Shown here piece after piece: positions 42,454 to 54,118 of a stretch of DNA of 64,000 nt; positions within the stretch are counted from its first letter, which is position 1, and each line of letters begins with the position of its first letter. Location of the stretch: NCBI RefSeq assembly GCF_036320965.1, contig NC_092262.1, positions 1,100,012-1,164,011 of the forward strand, in the 5' to 3' direction. Position numbers and translations under genes: made by a program. The stretch is from Panulirus ornatus (taxonomy: Eukaryota > Arthropoda > Malacostraca > Decapoda > Palinuridae). Below the pieces are notes generated by a model. It did no database searches. It saw only the letters and a program-made list of their open reading frames with translations, and was not told the DNA's origin.

Positions 42454-42790
42454 ATAGGACAAAAGTCAGGCAAAATGGGAGAGAGAGGATTTTGACGAGA
42501 GTCAGGCAGAACAGGACAGAGAGGATTAGGACGAGAGTCACGGAGGACAGAAGAGAGAGGGATTGTACGAGAGACAGTCAGTACAGGAGAAAGAGGCTTA
42601 GGACGAGAGTCAGGCAGGACAGGAGAGGATTGGGACGAGAGTCAGGCAGGACAGGAGAGAGAGGCTTGGGACTAGAGTGAGTCAGGAGAGGAGAGAGAGG
42701 CTTGTTACGAGAGTCAGGAGGATAGGAGACAGGGGGTTGGGACGAAAATAGGCAGGAAAGGAGAAAGAGGCTTTGGACTAGAGTCAGGCA

Positions 42791-42940
<150 letters not shown>

Positions 42941-43688
42941 CGGGAAACAGAAAGAGAGAGATGCTTGTGACGAGAGGCAGGCAGGACAGGAGAGAGAGCA
43001 TTGGTACGACATTCAGGCAGGAAGGGAGAGAGAGTCATAGGACGAGAGACAGGCATGACAGGGGATAGAGGCTTAGAACGAGAGACAGGCAGGACAGGAG
43101 AGAGAGGCTTAGGACGAGAGTCAGGCAGGACAGGTGACAGAGAGAGTCTTGGGACGAGAGTCAGGCAGGACAGGAGAGAGAGGCTTGGGACTAAAATCAT
43201 AAATGACAGGAGAGAGGCTTAAGACGAGAGTCAGGCAAAATAGGAGAGAAATGATTAGGTCGAGAGTCAGGCAGGACAGGAGAGAGATTATTGGGACGAG
43301 AGTCATGCAGGACAGGTGAGAGAGAGTCTTCGGACGAGAGCCAGGCAGGACAGGAGAGAGAGGCTTGGGACGAGAGTCAGGCACGAGAGAAGAAAGAGGC
43401 TTAGGACGAGAGTCAGGCAGGACAGGAGAGAGATGATTGGGAAGAGAGTCAGGCAGGACAGTTCAGAGAGAGAGTCTTGGGACGAGAGTCAGGCAGGACA
43501 GGAGAGAGAGGCATGGGACGAGAGTCAGGCAGGACAGGAGAGAGAGGCTTCGGATGAGAGTCAGGCAGGAAAGGAGAGAGAGGTTTAAGACGAGAGTCAG
43601 GCAGGACAGGAGAGAGAGGCTTGGTACAAGATCAAGGCACGATAGGAGGGAAAGGATTGGGACGAGAGTCAGGCAGGACAGGAGAGAT

Positions 43689-45036
<1,348 letters not shown>

Positions 45037-45039
45037 TAT

Positions 45040-45816
45040 TGTTACGAACATGGTGTGTGTGCCCACATGTTCGTATGAATCAGAGGCGCCAGGTCGAGGC
45101 GTGGGGTCAGCTGCGGGGTATGTCATCCCGTATGTTATCGCTGTTGACTCGCAACAAGACGAGATTGTGACTACACCAAGACTCTGGGACCCTCCAACCA
45201 ATCAGAATTGCTCTTAGTTCCATAGCCAATAAGGGTAGCGTTGTACAGCAGCAAGGGTGAACGCTTGTCTTTACTTGTACCCACTACACCCGCTGAGATT
45301 TGATTCCTCTCTCTCTAGCCCATCGACGTAAGTGGTGTCCCCTGCTGCAAGCCTGTAAGCCCTGCTGTGCTGTAAGCCGTTACTGCTGTAAGCCCGTTAC
45401 TACTGTGTCACGTCAGGTCTAACTAAGTGTAATGTTATCGAACAAAGTGTCATAGAGGAAAGAGATCTCCTGGCTTGAAATCTTATCTGGAATGTAAACT
45501 TATGTTCAATGTTAACTCATTTTCAATGTTAACTCATGTTCAATGTTAACTCATGTTCAATGTTAAACTCATGTTCAGTGTTAACATAAATGATTCATGC
45601 CTGATTTATGTGCCTATCTTTGTACACTTGAACTCTTTCATTATGAGTAGTCTTAATGCAATGCTGGTCTTTAATTCAATCTCATAACTTTATGATTGTG
45701 TTATCGCGTTGTGAAACAACAAATCTATAACGTCCTTGCAAGACAAGGATCAGTATAGTATTTGTAACTTATATGTTACTGGCGACCTTGCCTGAATAAG
45801 TATTGAGTTCGTAACA
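45040..45816 (+). mobile_element. Ty3/Gypsy-type 5' LTR
   Basis: The 777-bp segment starts TGTTACGAAC and ends GTTCGTAACA, a perfect 10-bp terminal inverted repeat with the TG...CA ends of LTRs. A candidate primer-binding site follows and gag starts 68 bp downstream. Inside, TTAACTCATGTTCAATG recurs about five times (45502-45586). No second LTR is seen before 50 kb, so target-site duplication cannot be tested. Confidence 0.85.
45502..45586 (+). repeat. 17-bp tandem repeat within the LTR
   Basis: About five copies of a unit like AACTCATGTTCAATGTT, with one-base variants. Confidence 0.9.
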
Positions 45817-45823
45817 TATAAAT

Positions 45824-45840
45824 TGGCGACCTCGCCAGGA
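45824..45840 (+). promoter_or_regulatory. Candidate primer-binding site
   Basis: TGGCGACCTCGCCAGGA lies 7 bp after the LTR and starts with TGG, the complement of a tRNA CCA end. A similar word, TGGCGACCTTGCCTGA, occurs inside the LTR at about 45779. The tRNA is not identified. Confidence 0.55.
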
Positions 45841-45883
45841 TTTTTCTTTCCTTAACGGAATCTCTTTCCTTGATTTGTTAATC

Positions 45884-47055
45884 ATGCCGTTGACCAGCGA
45901 CGCTGACGTTGATCAGTTCTATCGATCTGATCCCTCTCCTGAGGACATTAAATCTTTAACAAAGCATGAGTTGAAGCTTATTGCAAATAGGTTAAAACTG
46001 ATTTATGACCGGAAAGCTAGTAAAGTACAGTTGGAGACCTTAGTCATAAATCATTTTGTTAGTGAGCACATGGTAGATGCTGCGCCTGACGTTGAAATTA
46101 GTGTTGACGATACCGCCCCATCAGTGACGTCGGCCGAAGTTTCGATCCCTCCAAGTATCCCTAGTGATGTTAATGTTGATCCCGAATACTGGCGAATCCA
46201 GCTCGAGATAGCTAAATTCAATGCACAAGCACAACTAGGACAGGTGCAGGTACATAAGGAGGAGACTGAACAAGCTAGGTTAGCGCTCGAACGTGAAAAA
46301 CTCAGACTTAACGCTTCACCATTAGGACCAGTGTTATCCCAATTGAGTAACTTACATCTCGTACCAAAGTTCAGTGAAGATGATGTGGCTTCCTTTTCCT
46401 TAAATTTGAACAGACTGCCCATGATTGCTCGTGGCCGAAATCGTCCTGGACGACCGTGTTACGTCCCATCCTTTCTGGCAAAGCTGAGTCTGCATACACC
46501 GCGTTGACGGGTGACCAGTGTAATGATTATGAAGTCGTGAAACAGGCAGTGCTGAATTCTCATCATTTAAGCCCAGAAGCACACCGACTCAGATATCGTG
46601 CTGAAAATAAGCGTCCTGATCAAACTTACCTAGATTACTTTCGTGAAAAGTACAAGTTAGGCGTGCAATGGGTGCGCTCCGAAAGAGCTTACCATGATGC
46701 TGTCTCGGTCCTAAAACTAGTAATATTCGAGGAATGTAAGGACGGTCTACCCCGTGATGTACTGCAGTACGTAATAACTAAAACAGCGGAGGATTTTGAG
46801 GAGGCTAGGAAACTAGCAGATGAGTACGTGCTAAATCTCAAACTTGACGTGGAGAGACGTTCAAAGGGCTTTGACGGCAGAGGGAGGACCAATGGTTATG
46901 TAATCCCACCTGAATCTGCTACCTTGCCGGTAACTCATAAAAGTCAGGGGAAATACTCCAACAGAATTAAGAGTTGTTTTTATTGTGGCAAGGCTGGGCA
47001 TCAGGTGAGGGATTGCTGGGCTCGAGAGAAGGAATCCAGAGACTACCAAAAGTAG
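45884..47055 (+). pseudogene. Ty3/Gypsy-type Gag with one frameshift
   Basis: Gag packages the element's RNA into particles. ATG at 45884 opens a frame (PLTSDADVDQFY) with a SAP-like segment early (LTKHELKLIANRLKL), then a charged helical stretch, up to VASFSLNLNRL. A one-base indel near 46417 moves the good frame. The second part includes a SCAN/capsid-like region (SGKAESAYTALTGDQCNDYE, SPEAHRLRYR, YLDYFREKYKLGVQWV) and ends with a CCHC zinc knuckle, CFYCGKAGHQVRDC, near 46976-47017. The stop is TAG at 47053-47055. About 390 codons in total. Confidence 0.8.
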
Positions 47056-47839
47056 GCCGGTGAATCTCGTCTCAACTTTAGGGCCAATTAGTAAAGTAGG
47101 TGAGGCTGTCCCTGCTCTTAGGAAAGTAAGGGGTTGCGAGAGTGTTAATCAATCTGTAGTTAAGGCTCCGTTCTGTGGGAGCTACAATGTGTTACTGTCT
47201 GAGGGCTGTGTTAGTAAATGTGGTGTACGACGAAAAGTAACCGTATTACGGAGATTTGGTGCGCTGCAGTCCCTGATGTTGGATGGCTTGGTGCCGCAAG
47301 AAGAGTTTGGAGACCGAGTGTTGCTAGATGGACTGTCGGGTCCCAAGGAAGCTCCACTAGTCAATGTGAGGATAGAAACAGATCTCTTCACGGGCCATGC
47401 TCTCATAGGGGTTGTCAATAGATTGCCTGTCTCAGGTGTGGACTTTGTGTTAGGCAATGACCTAGCTGGTGGGAAGATGAACCCAGTGCCGGTGTCGCTT
47501 ACGGGCCCGGTGGAGTCCACGGAGGCAGTGCAGCTTGAGCAAGAGGTACCAGAGATAGTCCCCAACCACGATGATGCCAGGTCCATGACAGCTGGCACGG
47601 CAGGCCGTGTGCCTGAGGACATAGCCGTTGAAACGGAGGAAGTGAAGACCAGCGAGAGGAAACTGTGTGATACCGTCTCCTCTGGTATAGACTCCATTGA
47701 AACGCAGGAAGTTAAGACTCTCCCTCCGACTGAGACCAGTGAGAGGAAGCTGTGTGATACCCTCTCCCCTGGTGTATCCTCCGTTGAGACAGAGGATTTG
47801 AAGACTCTCCCTGAGAGTGAGGCCAGCGAGAGGGTGTAG
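47054..47839 (+). pseudogene. Ty3/Gypsy-type aspartic protease region, catalytic motif lost
   Basis: It overlaps the gag stop in the +1 frame (AAG T AGG), as for a translational-frameshift gag-pol element. The retropepsin-like fold is suggested by VTVLRRFGALQSLML, ALIGVVNRLPVSGVDFVLGN and DLAGGKM. The expected D-T/S-G-A triad at the flap entry reads R-F-G-A, so the catalytic Asp is missing. From about 47640 the frame becomes an 87-bp tandem repeat and stops at TAG 47837-47839; a TAA follows at about 47861. Confidence 0.75.
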
Positions 47840-48170
47840 ACTCCGTTGAGACGGCGGAATTAAAGACTTCCTGAGAGTGAGACCAGCGAGAGGAAACTGT
47901 GTGATACCCTCTCCCCTGGTGTATCCTCCGTCGAGACAGAGGACTTGAAGACTCTCCCTGAGAGCGAGTCCGAACGAGATTCAGTGGGTGAGACTGAGGA
48001 TTTGTCTCGCACCCATTCGAGAGAGACTCAGGATTTGAGGACGTCTTCTGAGGATGAAATTAGTGAGGAGAAACTGTGTGATACCTCCTGTGCTGGTTTT
48101 GAGTCCATACGAGAGTCAGTGGGTGAGACTGAAGATTTGTCTCGCGCCCATTCAAGAGAGTCTCAGGAAC
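47648..48170 (+). repeat. 87-bp coding tandem repeat in the pol region
   Basis: Units contain SERKLCDTLSPGVSSVETED with LKTLPESE and start at 47648, 47735 and 47822 (87-bp spacing). A shortened unit starts near 47882, and two more diverged ones (GETEDLSRTHSRETQD type) follow. It encodes an acidic, Ser/Thr-rich linker of 29-residue repeats between the protease and the integrase tail. Confidence 0.85.
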
Positions 48171-48183
48171 GGAGGACAATATG

Positions 48184-48480
48184 GCCTGACAAACGATCTC
48201 GTTTGAGAAGGTTTGAGGCGGGCGACGAGGTGTTGCTTCAACTACCGCAGCCAGGTCAACCCTTGGCTGTCCGTTCTCAGGGTCCCTACACTATAATCTG
48301 GAGTGCAGGAGACTCAAATTACCTTGTCTCTACCACCGATAGGCACAGAGGTCAGAGATTATGTCACGTCAACATGCCTAAGCCATATTTCAGTCGTGAT
48401 CCTTCCCCCTTGGAAACGACGGTGCCAGTCTGCATCATCCTACGTCCAGTGGTAGCCGTGTGCGACGAAGTCGACGACGT
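48184..48480 (+). pseudogene. Ty3/Gypsy integrase C-terminal (GPY/F) module
   Basis: In the same frame as the protease, the translation has DKRSRLRRFEAGDEVLLQLP, SQGPYTIIWSAGDSNYLVST and RLCHVNMPKPYF. This is the GPY/F module and end of Metaviridae integrases. The zinc-binding and catalytic DDE domains, RT and RNase H that should precede it are absent, so a large part of pol has been lost between the repeat and this module. Confidence 0.8.
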
Positions 48481-48517
48481 AGCTGCGTGTGCCTCGGAGA
48501 CCTGGAACCCGGGCGGA

Positions 48518-48675
48518 GGCGTGAGAGAACTGAAGTGTTACTTGGATATGGTTGGGTAGTATAGGATGTTCATTGTAAATTTTGCAACACTCGCAGCCCC
48601 TCTGATAGATTTATTGAAGAAAGATGTTAGATATGTTTGGAATGAGCAGTGTGAGACAATCTCTCTTATTAGTTA
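48518..48675 (+). pseudogene. RT thumb/connection fragment, out of normal order
   Basis: The same frame continues with VRELKCYLDMVG, a TAG (48557-48559), then YRMFIVNFATLAAPLIDLLK and DVRYVWNEQC, ending at TAG 48673-48675. This is the RT-RNase H junction motif of Ty3/Gypsy pol (usually FLGMVGYYRKFI...APLT.LLKK). It lies downstream of the integrase tail, the reverse of the normal order. Confidence 0.75.
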
Positions 48676-48812
48676 GGAACCCTAATTTTTATTTTGCAGG
48701 CTCAAACCAGATTAGCTGTGAATGCCGCCATTATGTAAAGGCTGGTGAGGTCCCCATGCAGGAAGACAGAGAGAAGGTTGAGCCCAAACAGATAGCCACC
48801 ATGAACACATAA

Positions 48813-50201
48813 ACACATAAACAAAATTTTCCAGCAAGACCTATAGTGAGTTCAGTAGGCTCCATCACATATAGATTATCAAAATGGTTAGTTTCCTTAT
48901 TAAGCCCTTTAGTGGGTAAGGTATCAAATTCTAATATCATGAACAATGTAGATTTAGTCAACAAGCTAAACAATATCAATATTAATTTTGATTTCAAACT
49001 AGTTAGCTTTGATATTTCCTCACTTTTCACTAAAGTTCTAGTTGATGATCTTTTAGAATATTTATTTGATGTCTTGGATGATATTCAATTACCTGTTTCA
49101 AAGTCTAATTTCATTGAACTTATTAAATTGTGTATAAAAGACTGTGTATTTCAATTTAATGGAGATTATTATGCTCAAAAATTTGGTATGGCAATGGGTA
49201 ACCCTCTTTCACTTGTGCTTAGTAATCTTTATATGGAATTTTTTGAAACAAAATTACTAAAGGATATCTTACCTTCTAATGCAATTTCGTTTAGGTATGT
49301 AGATGATGTTCTTTGTGTCTGGCCAACAAATGAAAATTTACAAATATTCCTCCCCTTACTTAGCAATCTAGTACCTTCCATCAAATTTACTGTAGAAAAT
49401 GAAAGTAATGGTATGTTACCATTTTTAGATTGCATGATCCATAGACAAGGAAACAAGTTTAAGTTTAGCATATACAGAAAACCCACCAATGTTTGCTCAT
49501 ATATCCATTATTACTCATCTCAACATGACAGAGTTAAATTATCATCATTTCAATCTATGTTCCTAAGGGCATTACGTATTTGCAGTCCAGAGTTTATTGA
49601 TGGTGAGTTTGAGAAGATATATTCTATTGGATCTAAGTTAAAGTACCCTAGATCTTTCATTGATAAATCCCTTAAGTTAGCAAAGAAATCATTTTATAGA
49701 GTTGAGCCCAAACCTCCCATTGACAACAAGAATCTTTTAGTTCTCCCTTTTAATAATAATTTCACTTTGCTTCCCATGTTGCTTAAATCATTTAATGTAA
49801 ATGTTGCCTTTAGCAACAATAATACCATAAAGAATATCTTAATCAGGAGTTCACCAGAAAATTCTCTTGGTTGCATCTATAAAGTTCCTTGTGGAAGCTG
49901 TGATAAATTTTATGTTGGTCAGACTGGTAAGGATCTTTCTGTTAGACTTAAGCAACATAAATATAGTATAAGAACGGGACAAGAATCAAATGCCTTGTTT
50001 AATCATGTTAAAAACTATGATCATTGTACTGACTGGAGGAACGCCATCTCAGTTGTTAACTCTAACTCTATTACCAAGAGAAATATCATTGAGTCTTCTA
50101 TTATTAAATACACAAAGAATTATAATCTTAATATTAGTGATAGTCTGTACAAATTAGATAACTTTATTGTTGATAAGATTTGTAAAATGATAAGTTTATG
50201 A
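48813..50201 (+). CDS. Penelope-like reverse transcriptase with GIY-YIG endonuclease
   Basis: An open frame of about 463 codons after a TAA at 48810; the first in-frame ATG is at 48939. It shows RPIVSSVGSITYRLSKWL, LVSFDISSLFTKVLVDDLLE (motif A), GMAMGNPLSLVLSNLYMEFF (motif B), FRYVDDVLCVW (motif C, YVDD intact) and LPFLDCMIHR, then a linker and a GIY-YIG nuclease: CIYKVPCGSCDKFYVGQTGK, then RLKQHKYSI and NALFNHV. This order is diagnostic of Penelope-like elements, in which the nuclease makes the nick that primes reverse transcription. The N-terminal part of the usual longer protein is missing, so it is probably a 5'-truncated copy despite the clean frame. Confidence 0.9.
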   Translation, partial: THKQNFPARPIVSSVGSITYRLSKWLVSLLSPLVGKVSNSNIMNNVDLVNKLNNININFDFKLVSFDISSLFTKVLVDDLLEYLFDVLDDIQLPVSKSNFIELIKLCIKDCVFQFNGDYYAQKFGMAMGNPLSLVLSNLYMEFFETKLLKDILPSNAISFRYVDDVLCVWPTNENLQIFLPLLSNLVPSIKFTVENESNGMLPFLDCMIHRQGNKFKFSIYRKPTNVCSYIHYYSSQHDRVKLSSFQSMFLRALRICSPEFIDGEFEKIYSIGSKLKYPRSFIDKSLKLAKKSFYRVEPKPPIDNKNLLVLPFNNNFTLLPMLLKSFNVNVAFSNNNTIKNILIRSSPENSLGCIYKVPCGSCDKFYVGQTGKDLSVRLKQHKYSIRTGQESNALFNHVKNYDHCTDWRNAISVVNSNSITKRNIIESSIIKYTKNYNLNISDSLYKLDNFIVDKICKMISL

Positions 50202-50438
50202 ACGCTCGTTGTATGTTTTGGACAATCACATGTTTACCAAATGGCGTCCTAGCTTCGTCTCTTCGATGTATATCAACTGACTGTTATATTCCTCTCTTGT
50301 GTCTCCCCTGATGATATGATTATTACACGAAAGTGCACTTGGGAACTTTTCGTGTTTCATTTTCCCCGTGGACTCATAGGAATATCTTGATCACGCGCAG
50401 AAGTGTGATCCTTTACAATATTTTTTTTTTTTTTTTTT
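50202..50438 (+). mobile_element. Penelope-like element 3' region
   Basis: Non-coding sequence after the stop. It includes a hairpin (arms 50326-50334 and 50345-50354, CACGAAAGT with ACTTTTCGTG) and ends near poly(T) at 50420-50438. CTGATGA at 50309-50315 and GAAA at 50329-50332 recall hammerhead core words but lack a convincing helix II. Confidence 0.6.
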
Positions 50439-51520
50439 GCTTTATCGCTGTCTCCGCGTTTGCGAGGTAGCGCAAGGAAACAGACGAAAGAAATGGCCCA
50501 ACCCACCCCCATACACATGTATATACATACGTCCACACACGCAAATATACATACCTACACAGCTTTCCATGGTTTACCCCCGACGCTTCACATATCCTGA
50601 TTCAATCCACTGACAGCACGTCAACGCCGGTATACCACATCGATCCAATTCACTCTATTCCTTGCCCTCCTTTCACCCTCCTGCATGTTCAGGCAACGAT
50701 CACACAAAATCTTTTTCACTCCATCTTTCCACCTCCAAGTTGGTCTCCCACTTCTCCTCGTTCCCTCCACCTCCGACACATATATCCTCTTGGTCAATCT
50801 TTCCTCACTCATTCTCTCCATGTGCCCAAACCATTTCAAAACACCCTCTTCTGCTCTCTCAACCACGCTCTTTTTATTTCCACGCATCTCTCTTACCCTT
50901 ACGTTACTTACTCGATCAAACCACCTCACACCACACATTGTCCTCAAACATCTCATTTCCAGCACATCCATCCTCCTGCGCACAACTCTATCCATAGCCT
51001 ACGCCTCGCAACCATACAACATTGTTGGAACCACTATTCCTTCAAACATACCCATTTTTGCTTTCCGAGATAATGTTCTCGACTTCCACACATTCTTCAA
51101 GGCTCCCAGGATTTTCGCCCCCTCCCCCACCCTATGATCCACTTCCGCTTCCATGATTCCATCCGCTGCCAGATCCACTCCCAGATATCTAAAACACTTT
51201 ACTTCCTCCAGTTTTTCTCTATTCAAACTTACCTCCCAATTGACTTGACCCTCAACCCTACTGTACCTAATTACCTTGCTTTTATTCACACTTACTCTTA
51301 ACTTTCTTCTTTCACACACTTTACCAAACTCAGTCACCAGCTTCTGCAGTTTCTCACATGAATCAGCCACCAGCGCTGTATCATCAGCGAACAACAACTG
51401 ACTCACTTCCCAAGCTCTCTCATCCCCAACAGACTTCATACTTGCTCCTCTTTCCAAAACTCTTGCATTCACCTCCCTAAGAACCCCATCCATAAACATA
51501 TTAAACAACCATGGAGACAT
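50439..51520 (-). mobile_element. RTE-like LINE, copy 5 (3' half, short-UTR type)
   Basis: On the minus strand it starts at MSPWLFNMFMDGVLREVNAR (RT motif B), keeps FADDTALVADS, and reads through FRYLGVDLAADG. After one frameshift near 51000 it continues to KWFGHMERMSEERLTKRIYV and the stop. A short 3' UTR and the GCTACCTCGCAAACGCGGAG tail follow, next to poly(T). It is 5' truncated at 51520. Confidence 0.85.
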
Positions 51521-51852
<332 letters not shown>

Positions 51853-51888
51853 TACAAACAGATATATATATTTTTCTTTTTTTTTTTT

Positions 51889-52665
51889 GCTTTGTCGCTG
51901 CCTCCCGCGTTTGCGAGGTAGCGCAAGGAAACAGACGAAAGAAATGGCCCAACCCACCCCCATACAAATGTATATACATACGTCCACACACGCAAATATA
52001 TATACCTACACAGCTTTCCATGGTTTACCCCAGACGCTTCACATGCCTTGATTCAATCCAATGATAGCACGTCAACCCCGGTATACCACATCGATCCAAT
52101 TCACTCTATTCCTTGCCCTCCTTTCACCCTCCTGCATGTTCAGGTCCCGATCACACAAAATCTTTTTCACTTCATCTTTCCACCTCCAATTTGGTCTCCC
52201 TCTTCTCCTCGTTCCCTCCACCTCCGACACATATATTCTCTTGGTCAATCTTTCCTCACTCATTCTCTCCATGTGCCCGAACCATTTCAAAACAACCTCT
52301 TCTGCTCTCTCAACCACGCTCTTTTTATTTCCACACATCTCTCTTACCCTTACGTTACTTACTCGATCAAACCACCTCACACCACACATTGTCCTCAAAC
52401 ATCTCATTTCCAGCACATCCATCCTCCTGCGCACAACTCTATCCATAGCCCACGCCTCGCAACCATACAACATTGTTGGAACCACTATTCCTTCAAACAT
52501 ACCCATTTTTGCTTTCCGAGATAATGTTCTCGACTTCCACACATTCTTCAAGGCTCCCAGAATGTTCGCCCCCTCCCCCACCCTATGATCCACTTCCGCT
52601 TCCATGGTTCCATCCGCTGCCAGATCCACTCCCAGATATCTAAAACACTTCACTTCCTCCAGTTT
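51889..52665 (-). mobile_element. RTE-like LINE, copy 6 (3' part, short-UTR type)
   Basis: On the minus strand: FRYLGVDLAADGTMEAEVDH, VGEGANILGALKNVWKSRTL, YGCEAWAMDRVVRRRMDVLE, and a clean end at VNWIDVVYRG followed by TGA. This is the longest uninterrupted C-terminus on this strand (52072-52653). The tail is next to poly(T)/(TA). Upstream coding sequence dissolves into noisy sequence at about 52665. Confidence 0.85.
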
Positions 52666-53696
52666 TTCTCATTCAAACTCACCTCCCAGTAGACTTGACC
52701 TACTACAACTCACATGACCAACAGACTCACACTTCCCTCTTTCCAAAACTCTTGCATTGAACCTCAAATCCTTCATCCTCTATTAAACAACCATGAGACT
52801 TAATCTGATGAAAAACTTGTTCTGGGTACTAACTCCTGAAAGGAAGAAGGAAGCTATAAACCTCCCATCGTTGCCTAGGATAGATTGGCTTCAGAGAGGA
52901 TGGATGAGAAATGAAGTTTTTGGAAAGTTTGTAATGTTTTCGAGTAAAATGTAGGTGTAAGTGTGGATTAAAAGATGGATGAGCAGTAGAGGTTTTTGTA
53001 ATGTTTTGCTCATGAGCTCATCATGTCTGAAAAATCGCTCGAGGATTTATCTCTCGTGACGGCTCCATCCAGAATCTGGGTACCCAAATTCTCTCGTCTG
53101 AAAATCTCGATGAATCTTTTGCTTCTGTTACTAACAGATTAAGATGTTTTAATGCTTTAGGAATAGAGTGATGCCTCCGCTTTGGATCGGGGGAAGGCTG
53201 TCAGTGATTGAATCAAATGGCCAAACCCGCCCGCAGTAAAATGTAAACATGGGCTGGCAGACGAAATGTGTTTCCGCATTATTGCGATGTAAGCTCGGAG
53301 ACGAGTTCACATGCCTTGTTGTCATTTTCAGCGCTAACCCCGTAACATTGGGTCAAAGCGATGTATTTCCATGTGTGAGGTGATTGCGGTGATAAGGCAA
53401 AGTGTAAATTGTGTGCATGTTATTGTATTTCTTCGTTATCAATTTTCTTGAGTATGTTTGTAGGTCTCGTGTGCTGGACTGTGTGTAACGCTGTCTGGTC
53501 TGGCCATTTCTTATCGTCTTTTCCTTAGCTACCTCCAACGCGGAACCACCAAAGCAAAATAAATCCAGAAATATCACTCATGTAAATATAATTAAAATAC
53601 ATATTTATTATATTATATATACTTTTATCAGTTTTTCTACCATTCAAACTCACGCTCCCATTGTAGATTACTAAACCACCTAGATTCTCATCCCTA
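52666..53696. other. Noisy sequence: garbled LINE parts and spacer
   Basis: 52666-52800 resembles the minus-strand RT (TTCCAAAACTCTTGCATT, TTAAACAACCATG) with many indels. 52800-52980 resembles 51530-51730. 53190-53570 resembles the plus-strand long 3' UTR (CTGTCAGTGATTGAATCA, GTGTAAATTGTGTGCATG, TGGCCATTTCTTATCGTC) with many gaps. The family copies next to it are much more alike than this. Low-accuracy consensus is the likely cause; an old, decayed copy is the alternative. Confidence 0.6.
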
Positions 53697-54118
53697 CCCT
53701 GTACCTAATAACCTTGCTCTTATTCACATTTACTCTTAACTTTCTTCTTTCACACACTTTACCAAACTCAGTCACCAGCTTCTGCAGTTTCTCACATGAA
53801 TCAGCCACCAGCGCTGTATCATCAGCGAACAACAACTGACTCACTTCCCAAGCTCTTTCATCCCCAACAGACTTCATACTTGCCCCTCTTTCCAAAACTC
53901 TTGCATTCACCTCCCTAACCACCCCATCCATAAACAAATTAAACAACCATGGAGACATCACACACCCCTGCCGCAAACCTACATTCACTGAGAACCAATC
54001 ACTTTCCTTTCTTCCTCTCTTCCTACACGTACACATGCCTTACATCCTCGATAAAAACTTTTCACTGCTTCTAACAACTTGCCTCCCACACCATATATTC
54101 TTAATACCTTCCACAGAG
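53697..54118 (-). mobile_element. RTE-like LINE, inverted 5' segment of copy 7
   Basis: The minus strand encodes the RT stretch from ALWKVLRIYGVGGKLLEAVK through GLRQGCVMSPWLFNLFMDGV and LLFADDTALVADS to VNKSKVIRY. At 54118 it meets a plus-strand LINE segment with the 5'-most ends facing each other, the structure left by twin priming. A short frame change lies near 54000. Confidence 0.8.

Noticed and set aside
50305..50360. Hammerhead ribozyme in the Penelope 3' region
   Set aside because: CTGATGA and GAAA core words occur at a suitable distance, and Penelope-like elements are known to carry hammerheads, but I could not pair helix II or III convincingly. A covariance-model search would decide.
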